A stretch of 64,000 nt of DNA from Chitinophaga polysaccharea (GCF_902150045.1 NZ_CABFVU010000002.1:124001-188000), one strand, 5' to 3'. Shown: positions 24,972 through 33,963, counted from the first letter of the stretch. Numbers and translations: made by a program. Notes: a model not told the origin generated them from the letters alone.

Positions 24972-27383
24972 ATGCAAAAGTACCTGTTGCTCCTTGTTTA
25001 CCTCATCCTCGCTGGCTCATCCCTTCGTACTTCCGCCCAGTCAAAGTTTAAAAAGAATGATTCCTGGCGGTACCAGGTGATCACAAAAGACAGCGTTCCC
25101 GGTAACCAGGCAACGTATATAACTAAAACCGTCAGGCTTACCATTACCGCCACTGAGCCGGATGGCGGTGCTACTGTTGCCTATGAACTGGAAAGCATGG
25201 CAGTGAAAAGGCCGGGGCTTGATTTTAATTCCGGGAAGCCTGCTACATATACCGGCGACTGGCGTATGATGGAATTCATGCTGTTGCTACACCGGCCATT
25301 AATGTTTAAAATATTCCCCAACGATAGCATCAGCGCCCCGGTGAATGCCATGGCCATTGCCGAACCAGCTGCCGCTTCCGTGGCTATCATCGATAATATC
25401 AAGGGGGTACTGACATACACCTGGCCATTCATGCATGCTGAATTGAAGTATTTCTTCCCCGGTAAACCAACACAGCTTGCTGTAAATAAAGAATGGAATG
25501 AACATCCCTGGAGCTTCCGTATTACAGGCGCAGATGAGGACCTGGTAAGGGTAACCGGTGTTCCGGAGGAAAATAACAAAGACAGTATACGGGTAACCGG
25601 TAATTTTTCGTATAGCCTGTTCCGTAATAAAGGCAATGTACACGCATTGGAATTACGGAGCCTGCTGGTACTGCAGGACGGTAGCGCTGTGGTAACGAAA
25701 GACGTGACCGTGACGGCTGCCGTCTCAAAACCTTTACCAGCCGATACCGCCTGGTTTAATACACTGATGCGCATGAGCAACTACAGCAACTGGCTAAAGG
25801 TGAATAAAGAGGCTGATTCTGGAAAAATTGCACAATTCCTGGCAGTGAATACACCCAGGTATGGCGACCGGCTAGCCTTTAAACTGGCGAAGCTCGACAT
25901 TTACGGACATGATTCTGAATACATGTACGAGCAATACCGGAATGCCCTGAAAGACGTGCCTGCAGCAGCATTGGCAGGATCCTCCCCGCATCTGTTTAAC
26001 AAATTACAGGATACATACTACAAAAATGTAGATAGTGCGATGGTTTTGATCAAACTGCTATCCACCAATCAGTGGTCGCTCAACTCCTGGCTGGATCAGT
26101 CTTTCGTACAAAGCCTGCCACAGCGTGAATTTGATACAACAGATGCGGGAAAGGAGTTCCGGAGCCGGGGAGTTTCCGAAGCCCGCATTGCGGAGATATT
26201 TGAGGAAAGCAGGAAAGCGCATGCCGGCGCGCAATTGCTGATGAACCGGTTGCTGAAGGAAAAGGATAGTATTTTACAGGCGTCTGTAAGGCCCATGTCG
26301 TTGTGGAACAAAGCTATGTATACAACGGATACGGCTATATTAAAAACTATTGCCGCAAGCTTTGGTAACCCCGGCGCAGCAGAAATGACGTTAGGCAAAG
26401 CCGCCAGGTACGAGTTGCTGGTACAGGATATACTCCGGAAGGCCAATATGCCCGCTGTCGCAGATGCCTTGCTGGATAAGGCTTTGAACGATATTAAAGT
26501 GAACCTGGCCGATACTGCCTTCTGGACAGCGCACCCGGAGCTGAAAGAAAAAAAGGCTGCTAATAAATACCTGCTGTCACACGCTTATTATCTCAAATAC
26601 GAAACCACCAAACTAACTGATAAGAAAGCCGCGCTGAATTACCTGTCCATGGCGGCAGCCATGGAGCCTAAAAGTAATGCAGACAAAGCATACGAAAGCT
26701 TTTACGACCGGGTGCTTCTTCATGGAGAAGAAAACTACAGTGCTTACTTTGCCAGGGAGCTGGCGGCTTTAGGCCAGCCGGAGGACGCCATGAAAGTGCT
26801 ATCGGGACAGCTGGCTGTTCAGCCGGATATGCTGGACAGCACAAGGGCTTTTTTTAATGCACATTTTCCCGGTAAATCCTTTAATGATTACTTCCGGGAT
26901 GTATTGCTGAAAGAATGGAAAGACGCACCGGATTTTACCCTGAAAGGCATGAATAATGAAGACATCCGCCTGGCGGATTATCGGGGAAAATGGCTGTTGC
27001 TTGATTTCTGGGGTACCTGGTGCGCACCTTGCAGGGAGGATCTGCCCCATCTCAATGAACTGGCAAAAGAAATAAATGAAGGAAAACGCCCGCAGAATGC
27101 CATCCTGGCCATTTCCTGCCATGAATCACTGGAAACAGCCCGCGATTTTATAGCCGCCAACAAATATGTTTTCCCCGCAGCCCATTCCGATACCCGGATA
27201 GAAGAATCATATAAAGTAAGAGGTTATCCTACCAAAGTGTTAGTTTCACCTGACGGGAAAATGTTAGACTTGCAGTTTGGAGCAGATTATGCTGCCATCC
27301 TGCAAACATATAGTAATGCTTATTTTACAAATGAAAAAGGGCAGCAACCACCCGTCAGAATAAACAACAAAAAAAAGGACTAA
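24972..27383 (+). CDS. TlpA-like thioredoxin-fold protein with long N-terminal region
   Basis: The 803-residue product has a signal peptide (to about ...TSAQ). About 620 residues without a recognised domain follow: a beta-rich N-terminal third, then a helical TPR-like middle. A C-terminal thioredoxin domain (about 650-785) has the redox motif W683-C-A-P-C687 inside LLLDFWGTWCAPC and a cis-Pro region RGYPTKVLV. TlpA-type proteins reduce periplasmic disulfides. Large Bacteroidota versions with extended N-termini are common and uncharacterised. The M28 peptidase gene starts 8 bases later, so the two are co-transcribed. Confidence 0.85.
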   Translation: MQKYLLLLVYLILAGSSLRTSAQSKFKKNDSWRYQVITKDSVPGNQATYITKTVRLTITATEPDGGATVAYELESMAVKRPGLDFNSGKPATYTGDWRMMEFMLLLHRPLMFKIFPNDSISAPVNAMAIAEPAAASVAIIDNIKGVLTYTWPFMHAELKYFFPGKPTQLAVNKEWNEHPWSFRITGADEDLVRVTGVPEENNKDSIRVTGNFSYSLFRNKGNVHALELRSLLVLQDGSAVVTKDVTVTAAVSKPLPADTAWFNTLMRMSNYSNWLKVNKEADSGKIAQFLAVNTPRYGDRLAFKLAKLDIYGHDSEYMYEQYRNALKDVPAAALAGSSPHLFNKLQDTYYKNVDSAMVLIKLLSTNQWSLNSWLDQSFVQSLPQREFDTTDAGKEFRSRGVSEARIAEIFEESRKAHAGAQLLMNRLLKEKDSILQASVRPMSLWNKAMYTTDTAILKTIAASFGNPGAAEMTLGKAARYELLVQDILRKANMPAVADALLDKALNDIKVNLADTAFWTAHPELKEKKAANKYLLSHAYYLKYETTKLTDKKAALNYLSMAAAMEPKSNADKAYESFYDRVLLHGEENYSAYFARELAALGQPEDAMKVLSGQLAVQPDMLDSTRAFFNAHFPGKSFNDYFRDVLLKEWKDAPDFTLKGMNNEDIRLADYRGKWLLLDFWGTWCAPCREDLPHLNELAKEINEGKRPQNAILAISCHESLETARDFIAANKYVFPAAHSDTRIEESYKVRGYPTKVLVSPDGKMLDLQFGADYAAILQTYSNAYFTNEKGQQPPVRINNKKKD

Positions 27384-27391
27384 CCGCTTAT

Positions 27392-28705
27392 ATGAAGAAA
27401 TCATTGTTATTATTACTGGCTGCCGGCAGCCTTTCCATTACCGGCTTTGCACAGGATATTAAAGAAAAAGAGGTAGCGCGCATTATCAGCACCCTGGCTG
27501 CAGATGATATGCAGGGACGTTTCCCCGGCACGCCCGGTATTGAAAAGGCCGCACAGTTTATCAGCAGCGAGTTTGGCAAAGCCGGTCTTCAGCCGCTTCC
27601 CGGCGAAAAAAACTTCCTGCAGGAATTTAGTAAGTACAGCCTGAAAACTACCAGTGTATCCCTTACCGTTAGCGGGGAGGAAAAGAACTGGCCCGTTGTT
27701 CCGGTGGGTACCGGCAGCAGCTTCGACTGGGAAAAGGACAGCAGCTACAATATTGTGCACGCCAATGCCCCTGCTGAGCTCATGAAAATACTGCGCAACC
27801 CTGCAGCAGTGGAGAAAAACACACTTGTTTGGGTGGGAGCAGCCATGAATGGTTACCTCAGCGGCATCACCGCTTCTTTTTCAGAACATAGTTATGATAC
27901 CAAAGATGAACTGGAAGCAGTGCCTGTAGCAGGCAAACAGGTCATACTTGTATTCGCCCCCAGGGACGTGTCAGATACCGCATCCTGGAGTATCCATATC
28001 CGAAGGGAAATTACAGCCCAGCATTTTGCCAATGTAGCTGGTATGATCAGGGGTAAAATAAAACCGGATGAGTTCGTGATCTTCTCCGGTCACTATGATC
28101 ACCTGGGGATATTGCCTTCAGAAGCCGGCGACAGTATCGCCAACGGCGCAGATGACGATGCCTCGGGTACCACCGCTGTGATCATGCTGTCGAAGTATTT
28201 CAGCAAGCACCCGCCGGCACGTTCGGTGATCTTTGTTGCCTTCACTGCAGAAGAATCCGGCGGACATGGATCACGCTATTTCTCCGAGCACCAGGATCCT
28301 GAAAAAGTAGTGGCCATGTTTAATATCGAGATGATTGGTAAGGAATCCAAATTTGGTAAGAACAGCGCCTTTATCACCGGGTTTGAACGATCCGATTTCG
28401 GTCCTATCCTTCAGCGGAACCTTAAAGGATCTACCTTCAGTTTCCATCCGGATCCTTACCCCGAACAGAACCTGTTCTACCGGTCAGACAATGCAACCCT
28501 TGCCAGGCAAGGGGTACCGGCGCATACCATTTCCACCACGCAGATCGATAAGGATGCCTATTATCATACCGTAAAAGATGAACTGGCAACATTGGACATC
28601 AGGAACATTACAGATATTATTAAGGCAATAGCTATCAGCGCAGGGTCAATTGTGAATGGAACGGATACGCCTACACGAATTGAAAAAGAGCTGTTGAAGA
28701 AATAG
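27392..28705 (+). CDS. M28 family zinc aminopeptidase, exported
   Basis: The 437-residue product has a signal peptide (to about ...GFAQ) and a metal-dependent exopeptidase fold. Zinc ligands are visible in FSGHYDHLG (His), NGADDDASG (bridging Asp), AFTAEESGGHGS (Glu-Glu: general base and ligand) and near the C-terminus YYHTVKDE (His). An insert after residue 80 resembles a PA-like domain. It probably trims peptides in the periplasm or outside the cell. It follows the TlpA-like gene by 8 bases. A hairpin terminator follows. Confidence 0.92.
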   Translation: MKKSLLLLLAAGSLSITGFAQDIKEKEVARIISTLAADDMQGRFPGTPGIEKAAQFISSEFGKAGLQPLPGEKNFLQEFSKYSLKTTSVSLTVSGEEKNWPVVPVGTGSSFDWEKDSSYNIVHANAPAELMKILRNPAAVEKNTLVWVGAAMNGYLSGITASFSEHSYDTKDELEAVPVAGKQVILVFAPRDVSDTASWSIHIRREITAQHFANVAGMIRGKIKPDEFVIFSGHYDHLGILPSEAGDSIANGADDDASGTTAVIMLSKYFSKHPPARSVIFVAFTAEESGGHGSRYFSEHQDPEKVVAMFNIEMIGKESKFGKNSAFITGFERSDFGPILQRNLKGSTFSFHPDPYPEQNLFYRSDNATLARQGVPAHTISTTQIDKDAYYHTVKDELATLDIRNITDIIKAIAISAGSIVNGTDTPTRIEKELLKK

Positions 28706-28715
28706 CATCATATAT

Positions 28716-28755
28716 TGATCCGGTTGAACGAAGCTCAGCCGGATCATTCTTTATT
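28716..28755 (+). terminator. Terminator after the M28 peptidase gene
   Basis: A 12-bp stem TGATCCGGTTGA / TCAGCCGGATCA (one G-T pair) with a 7-base loop is followed by the T-rich TTCTTTATT. Confidence 0.7.
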
Positions 28756-28843
28756 AATTAACAGTAAACTGATTTTTTTTTCCAAATTCTTTGTTAAATT
28801 TAGCCCACGAATTTTTCCCCATAGTCATTAAAACCATATCGAT

Positions 28844-29605
28844 ATGAAAACCGGAATCTTACACTTCTGTGGTGCCATAGGCATTGCCAGTATCTTGCTA
28901 TCCTCGTGTGCCAGTACGGACATGGCGAAACCAGATACTAATCAACCAATCGACGATGCGGACGCTGCCAGCGTGAGCTACGAAATCTCAGCGATCAATC
29001 CAACAGCTACTTTATCACCTGATGCCTCCGGACGCTTGTCAGCGATCACCGGCGACGCATCTATGGCTAAAGCAGCCTCTGGTGGTTTCGACATTACCTG
29101 GGACACTGCTACCGCACGTTTAAGGGAAATCCGCTTCGATGCCAAACGTGGTAAAGATGAAGTGGAATTCAAATTGAAGACAGACAGGCAGATTGACCTT
29201 AAACAGGTACCTGCTATACTGGGCGCCATTAAAATTCCTAAAGGAACTTACCAGCAGGTAAGAGTGTATGCAAGGGTAGAAGGAGATAAGAAAGATCCTG
29301 CTGTAAGACTGATAGGATTTATTACCTGGGATAGCAAAAAAATACCGGTGGAAATACTTCTCTCCGGTCAGATCGAATTGCTGGCGAAAGGAAAGGATGT
29401 AGTGGTAACCGATACCAACATTGATTGGAAAGGTTCCCTCAAAATTTCTATGGACCTCATCCTCACCAAACTGCAGATCGGCGACTTTACCGGTTCCTTC
29501 GCCAATGGTAAGTTAAAGATCAGTGTAGACATTAACGGCAACCTCCACAATAAAGTGGTAAACGCCCTGGAAAACAGCATGTCGGTGGAACATACCCACG
29601 ACTAA
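28844..29605 (+). CDS. Putative lipoprotein of unknown function
   Basis: The 253-residue product starts with a lipoprotein signal peptide whose lipobox LLSSC places the lipidated Cys at residue 22. The mature part is beta-rich and carries repeated amphipathic strands (GFDITWDTATARLREIRF, KGTYQQVRVYARVEGD, IDWKGSLKISMDLILTKL). I cannot assign a family with confidence; the layout recalls DUF4382-type lipoproteins. It appears to be a single-gene unit ended by a shared bidirectional terminator. Confidence 0.75.
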   Translation: MKTGILHFCGAIGIASILLSSCASTDMAKPDTNQPIDDADAASVSYEISAINPTATLSPDASGRLSAITGDASMAKAASGGFDITWDTATARLREIRFDAKRGKDEVEFKLKTDRQIDLKQVPAILGAIKIPKGTYQQVRVYARVEGDKKDPAVRLIGFITWDSKKIPVEILLSGQIELLAKGKDVVVTDTNIDWKGSLKISMDLILTKLQIGDFTGSFANGKLKISVDINGNLHNKVVNALENSMSVEHTHD

Positions 29606-29620
29606 TCAGCAGAACCTTTT

Positions 29621-29680
29621 AAATAACGGATCTGTGGAAGATAGACGATGAGCATCTCTCTGCAGATCCGTTATTTATTT
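29621..29680. terminator. Bidirectional terminator between convergent genes
   Basis: Perfect 14-bp arms AAATAACGGATCTG (29621-29634) and CAGATCCGTTATTT (29663-29676) flank a 28-base loop. A/T-rich bases on both sides suit termination of both convergent genes. Confidence 0.7.
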
Positions 29681-29682
29681 CA

Positions 29683-30534
29683 CTACCTGATATTGATTTC
29701 CGCGTATACGGCAAAATGATCGGAAGCATACCTACCTTTCCAGGTCTCAGAAATACTGGCGTGTTTTAAAACATCATACTTTCCTTTGAGAAAGATGTAG
29801 TCAATGGGCTGGTCATCCATTTCTGCAATGTTCCATCCGTTGAAAGTGCCGGCAGGACCGAAGTGAGGCGTTTTACTGATCGCCTTGCTGTCTGTTAAAT
29901 GCAGCGGATCACCCGGGTTTATAATAATCTGAATGGGCTCATCATCCGGAGTGGCGTTGAAATCGCCGGTAATAATAGCTGGCTCCTTCCCTGTGATCTG
30001 ATGTACTTTTTGCAGCAATAGTTTTGCACTTTCCCTTCGTGCAATCTTCCCCTTGTGATCAAAATGGGTATTGAAATGATAAAACACTTTATTCGTTTTC
30101 TTATCCCTGAACTTTCCCCAGGTTACAATACGGGTGCAGGCGCCGTCCCATCCTATGTGACCCGCTACCGTTGGGGTTTCCGACAGCCAGAAAGTTTCGC
30201 TCTTTAATAATTGTAAACGGGCGGTATCATAAAATATAGCGGAGTATTCTCCTTTTGTTTTTCCGTCGTCCCTGCCAACGCCAATCATTTTATACTGTGG
30301 CAGTCTTTGCTGGAGGTCCTGCATCTGGTCATTCAGCGCCTCCTGTACACCAAGTGTATTTGCACCCAGGAACAGGATTTCCGAAGCTACTTTATCTTTC
30401 CTGTGAGGCCATGCGTTGGCGCTGTCGTCCGGGTTATTATAGCGTATATTGAAAGTCATCACCTTCAATGGAACCTGTGCTGCAAGGGCATTCACCAGCA
30501 GGCCGCAAAAAGCCGTCAGCCATAATCTTCTCAT
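29683..30534 (-). CDS. Exported endonuclease/exonuclease/phosphatase (EEP) family protein
   Basis: The 283-residue product has a signal peptide (to about ...LAAQ) and the EEP four-layer fold. Landmarks are KVMTFNIRYNNPDD, LGVQEALNDQM (metal-binding Glu), FNTHFDHKGKIARRES, ITGDFNATPDDEP (Asp, Asn) and the terminal ASDHFAVYAEI (Asp-His pair). EEP enzymes cleave phosphodiesters in nucleic acids, inositol phosphates or sphingomyelin. Export argues against a DNA-repair role; the substrate is not evident. It is convergent with the lipoprotein gene. Confidence 0.9.
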   Translation of the reverse strand: MRRLWLTAFCGLLVNALAAQVPLKVMTFNIRYNNPDDSANAWPHRKDKVASEILFLGANTLGVQEALNDQMQDLQQRLPQYKMIGVGRDDGKTKGEYSAIFYDTARLQLLKSETFWLSETPTVAGHIGWDGACTRIVTWGKFRDKKTNKVFYHFNTHFDHKGKIARRESAKLLLQKVHQITGKEPAIITGDFNATPDDEPIQIIINPGDPLHLTDSKAISKTPHFGPAGTFNGWNIAEMDDQPIDYIFLKGKYDVLKHASISETWKGRYASDHFAVYAEINIR

Positions 30535-30643
30535 ACAAATTCAATTTTAGCCTGTAAAAATAGCACGGGGACGGATAAATCCTAATGGCGGGGAATAATT
30601 TATTAATAAGATATTGAATCGTCTGATCCTGGAAAATTGCCCG

Positions 30644-31330
30644 TTAGTGGGTGTATTGATTCAGCTGGAGGATCACATCGGGGTCGGGGCAGTTTTGCAG
30701 GTATTTTTCTTTTTCACTGTAACGGCATACACCGGGATAATCCCCGCGGAATCCCTGCATATCTTCAATTATCTGGAAATGCAGGTGTGGCGGCCATCCG
30801 CCGTTTTCGGCCGGGGTACCGAAATGCGCCAACGGTTGTCCGGCTGTAATAGGCATATTTTCATATAATCCCTGCAGGTTGGAAATACTCAGGTGGCCAT
30901 ACAACGTATAAAAGGTGTATCCGTCCAGCTGGTGCTGTAGTATAATGGTGGCGCCATAATCCCCGAAATGGTCATTAAAACGGAAACTATGTACATGCGC
31001 ATTCATAGGCGCATAAAGCCGGGTACCAGCCTCCCCCCATATATCAATGCCCAGGTGGAGGCGGCGCGGCTCTTCCCCCGCGTCAAAATGAGGGCTTACC
31101 GCGTAAATAGTACGGTGTTCGGCATAGCCGCCAATACCCAGCCGGCAGCCGCTCTGTTCCAGTGTATTGTTTATATACCTGCTAAACCGGTTGATATCCT
31201 GGAGTATGTTTTTAGTGAGCGTAGTGTTATTGGCGGTGAAATCCATTACCAGCAGGGATTCATGATCTCCCAAAAGCGGAATAACCGGCTTGAAGGCGGA
31301 TTGGTGTTTCTTTAAAACCTCCTGTAACAT
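30644..31330 (-). CDS. M23 family (LytM) metallopeptidase
   Basis: The 228-residue product has the LytM zinc-peptidase fold: zinc ligands in RRLHLGIDIWGEAGT (H-x3-D) and PPHLHFQI (H-x-H), with the strand ILQHQLDGYTFYTLYGHLS between them. M23 enzymes cleave peptidoglycan cross-bridges or serve as non-catalytic activators; both metal motifs are intact here. No clear signal peptide is seen (start MLQEVLKKHQSAFKPV), which is unusual for a wall enzyme. It is divergent from the Lgt-like gene across 66 bases. Confidence 0.87.
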   Translation of the reverse strand: MLQEVLKKHQSAFKPVIPLLGDHESLLVMDFTANNTTLTKNILQDINRFSRYINNTLEQSGCRLGIGGYAEHRTIYAVSPHFDAGEEPRRLHLGIDIWGEAGTRLYAPMNAHVHSFRFNDHFGDYGATIILQHQLDGYTFYTLYGHLSISNLQGLYENMPITAGQPLAHFGTPAENGGWPPHLHFQIIEDMQGFRGDYPGVCRYSEKEKYLQNCPDPDVILQLNQYTH

Positions 31331-31396
31331 ATTTTGTATGGCTTGACTTTCGTCTAAATATAAATATTAATTTGTGTATTAAATAATGCTGGTCCT

Positions 31397-32155
31397 TTGC
31401 AGTTCCCCGTTTATATCAATTTGTTTTCCTTACACCTTCCGCTGCATGCAGTAACGGAAACCCTGGGCATGTTTACCGGCTTCCGCTATTTTTTATACCT
31501 GCGCAGGCGGCAGGGCGACCAGGTGGAGAACAATAACCGCCTCTGGGCTATTATAGGTGCTATTTTCGGCGCTTTGCTGGGAAGCCGGTTGTTAGGTGCG
31601 CTGGAGAATCCTCCGGGCCTGTACCAGGCCAGTAACCTGCTGCTTTACATTTATCAGAATAAAACTATTGTAGGAGGATTGCTCGGCGGCCTGGCAGGAG
31701 TAGAGCTGATCAAAAAAGCGGTAGGAGAGCGGCATTCTACTGGCGACCTTTTTGTGTACCCGCTGATACTGGCCATGATCATAGGCCGCATAGGCTGCTT
31801 TACCATGGGCATTTATGAAGAAACCTACGGTTTACCCACTTCATTGCCATGGGGCCTTGACCTGGGCGACGGTATCTCCCGGCATCCTGTATCTCTCTAC
31901 GAAATTATTTTTCTGATGTTATTATGGCAGATGCTGAGAGCTGCCGGCCGGCGCTATCCCCTTGTAAATGGCGCGCGGTTTAAATTTTTCATGATCAGCT
32001 ACCTGCTGTTCCGTTTCGGGCTCGATTTTATCAAGCCCGGATACCGTTTTGCTTTCGGCCTGGGATCCATACAGCTGGCCTGTTTGGCAGGATTGCTTTA
32101 TTATTCACCGGTGATCATTTTCCCATCACGACTAACACAAAAACAATATGGCTGA
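31397..32155 (+). CDS. Lgt-like membrane protein (divergent prolipoprotein diacylglyceryl transferase homologue)
   Basis: The 252-residue product has about seven transmembrane helices and the Lgt scaffold: IGAIFGALLGSRLLGA, GGLLGG, GRIGCF, RHPVSLYE and LLFRFGLDF. Canonical Lgt moves diacylglycerol from phosphatidylglycerol to the lipobox Cys. Against my memory of E. coli Lgt, the His of FHGG is Val (TIVGG), Asn146 of GRLGNF is Cys, and Glu151 is replaced. The Arg of GR(I)G and of LFRF remain. This suggests an altered reaction rather than standard lipoprotein lipidation. The start is TTG at 31397: no in-frame ATG precedes it and MQFPVYIN gives a natural N-terminus. It overlaps the radical SAM gene by 8 bases. 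Confidence 0.82.
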   Translation: MQFPVYINLFSLHLPLHAVTETLGMFTGFRYFLYLRRRQGDQVENNNRLWAIIGAIFGALLGSRLLGALENPPGLYQASNLLLYIYQNKTIVGGLLGGLAGVELIKKAVGERHSTGDLFVYPLILAMIIGRIGCFTMGIYEETYGLPTSLPWGLDLGDGISRHPVSLYEIIFLMLLWQMLRAAGRRYPLVNGARFKFFMISYLLFRFGLDFIKPGYRFAFGLGSIQLACLAGLLYYSPVIIFPSRLTQKQYG

Positions 32156-33557
32156 AAAAAATTATACCTATTACGATTTTACCCTCAGCATCTGCAGTAC
32201 CTGTTTGCGTCGTGTAGATGCCAAGGTGATATTTGAAGATGAAAAGGTTTTCATGGTAAAACATTGCCCGCATCACGGAAAGGAAAAGGTGTTGATAGCC
32301 ACTGATATCAATTATTATAAAAATACCCGTAACTATAACAAACCGTCTGAAGCGCCCCTTAAAACCAATACCAGCACGCATTATGGCTGCCCGTATGATT
32401 GTGGGCTCTGTAAAGACCACGAACAGCATTCCTGCCTGAGCGTGATTGAAGTAACAGATCGCTGTAACCTTACCTGTCCTACCTGTTATGCAATGTCATC
32501 GCCACATTACGGCCGGCACCGCACCCTGGAAGAAATAGAACAGATGCTGGATATCATCGTGGAAAATGAAGGGCAGCCGGATGTTGTGCAGCTCAGTGGG
32601 GGAGAGCCTACTATCCACCCACAGTTCTTTGAAATATTGGATATCGCCAAACGTAAGCCTATAAGGCATCTTATGATCAATACCAACGGTGTGCGCATAG
32701 CAAAGGACAAAGAGTTCACCGCACGCCTGGCTACCTATATGCCGGATTTTGAAGTATATCTTCAGTTCGACAGCTTTAAGCCGGAGGCGCTGGAACGCAT
32801 GCGGGGAAAGGATCTTACGGACGTCCGAAAACAGGCGCTGGAAAATCTCAATGAAGTGAATCTCAGTACTACGCTGGTGGTTACACTGCAACGTGGGGTG
32901 AATGAAGATGAAATAGGAGCCATCATCGAGTATGCCCTGAAGCAGCCCTGTGTTCGCGGTGTTACCTTTCAGCCGGTACAGGTGGCTGGCCGTACTGATG
33001 GCTTTGACCCCGCTACCGACCGTATTACGCTAACAGAAGTGAGACAGCGCATCCTCGAACAATCGCCGGTCTGGAATGATCATGACATTATTCCCGTTCC
33101 CTGTAATCCCGACGCCCTGGCTATGGCCTATGCGCTCAAAATTGACGGGCAGGTGTACCCACTTACCCGCTATGTAGACCCGGCCATACTACTGAACAAC
33201 TCAAAAAATACCATCGTATATGAGCAGGATGAAAGACTGCATCAGCACATCCTGAAAATATTCAGTACCGGTATCTCCACTGATGCAGCTGTCAATGATA
33301 TGCAGTCGCTGCTTTGCTGCCTGCCACAGGTACAGGCTCCCGGCCTCGACTATACGAACCTGTTCCGCATCGTGATCATGCGCTTCCTGGACGCATACGA
33401 TTTTGATGTACGGGCTATCAAGAAATCCTGTGTCCATATTGTTCATAAAGATGGCCGTATCATCCCGTTTGAAACCATGAACCTGTTTTACCGTGATGAT
33501 AAGGAAACATATTTGAAGCAACTCCAGGAAGAACGGACATTTATTCCCATTATTTAA
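32148..33557 (+). CDS. Radical SAM enzyme of the MJ0619/tetraether-lipid-synthase-like group (COG1964)
   Basis: The 469-residue product has an N-terminal cysteine-rich part (C16-x2-C19, C40, then C81-x3-C85-x2-C88 in GCPYDCGLC and C96). The radical SAM motif follows at C106-x3-C110-x2-C113 (CNLTCPTC), with the SAM-binding QLSGGEPTIHP around 148-158. The C-terminus (CVHIVHKDGRIIPF) and the segment IPVPCNPDALAMAYAL match the layout of archaeal MJ0619 (methanopterin methylase) and Tes (which joins lipid tails into tetraethers). Those proteins carry extra iron-sulfur sites besides the radical SAM cluster. The second Cys after IPVPC, which I recall from archaeal relatives, is not seen. Overlap with the Lgt-like gene implies a lipid substrate, but this is inference. 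Confidence 0.88.
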   Translation: MAEKNYTYYDFTLSICSTCLRRVDAKVIFEDEKVFMVKHCPHHGKEKVLIATDINYYKNTRNYNKPSEAPLKTNTSTHYGCPYDCGLCKDHEQHSCLSVIEVTDRCNLTCPTCYAMSSPHYGRHRTLEEIEQMLDIIVENEGQPDVVQLSGGEPTIHPQFFEILDIAKRKPIRHLMINTNGVRIAKDKEFTARLATYMPDFEVYLQFDSFKPEALERMRGKDLTDVRKQALENLNEVNLSTTLVVTLQRGVNEDEIGAIIEYALKQPCVRGVTFQPVQVAGRTDGFDPATDRITLTEVRQRILEQSPVWNDHDIIPVPCNPDALAMAYALKIDGQVYPLTRYVDPAILLNNSKNTIVYEQDERLHQHILKIFSTGISTDAAVNDMQSLLCCLPQVQAPGLDYTNLFRIVIMRFLDAYDFDVRAIKKSCVHIVHKDGRIIPFETMNLFYRDDKETYLKQLQEERTFIPII

Positions 33558-33567
33558 ACGATGATGT

Positions 33568-33834
33568 ATGAATGAGTTTTTCAAAAACGTACTTTTATTT
33601 ACACTTATCCCCCTGGCCATCTTGCTGTTGATGTGCATGAGTGATGAAGGCATTGTGATGGCGGGGATCCTGGCCCTCGTACTGGTGGGTGGCTATTTTA
33701 TAGTTGGCCTCATCCTGATCATTGCAAATAAAAATCAGATTGGGAAGGCGATGTTGCTTTCTTCAGGGATTATTTTGCTGATCGGGTTATCTATGTGCGG
33801 GATTGCTTTAAGCGGGATAAGTGTTATCAGGTAG
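33568..33834 (+). CDS. Small three-helix membrane protein
   Basis: The 88-residue product is almost entirely hydrophobic, with three predicted transmembrane helices (about residues 8-24, 28-52 and 60-84) and short loops MSDEG and NKNQIG. I recognise no family. It starts 10 bases after the radical SAM gene and precedes a strong terminator, so it is the third gene of the Lgt-like/radical SAM operon. It could anchor the soluble radical SAM enzyme at the membrane; that is a guess from context. Confidence 0.7.
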   Translation: MNEFFKNVLLFTLIPLAILLLMCMSDEGIVMAGILALVLVGGYFIVGLILIIANKNQIGKAMLLSSGIILLIGLSMCGIALSGISVIR

Positions 33835-33926
33835 GAAGCATATATGAAGAATATTTTAAAACATGCGGTGCTGGCATCGCTGCTCCCACAGGGATCTAAA
33901 ATTGCCGGCTATCTCCATCAGGCAAG

Positions 33927-33963
33927 GAAAAGGGGGGTGTCATTTTTTGACACCCCCCTTTTC
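33927..33963. terminator. Strong bidirectional terminator between the lipid-enzyme operon and leuS
   Basis: A perfect 15-bp stem GAAAAGGGGGGTGTC / GACACCCCCCTTTTC has a 7-base loop (ATTTTTT). The A/T runs at the stem base serve as U tracts on both strands. It lies between convergent transcription units. Confidence 0.88.
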
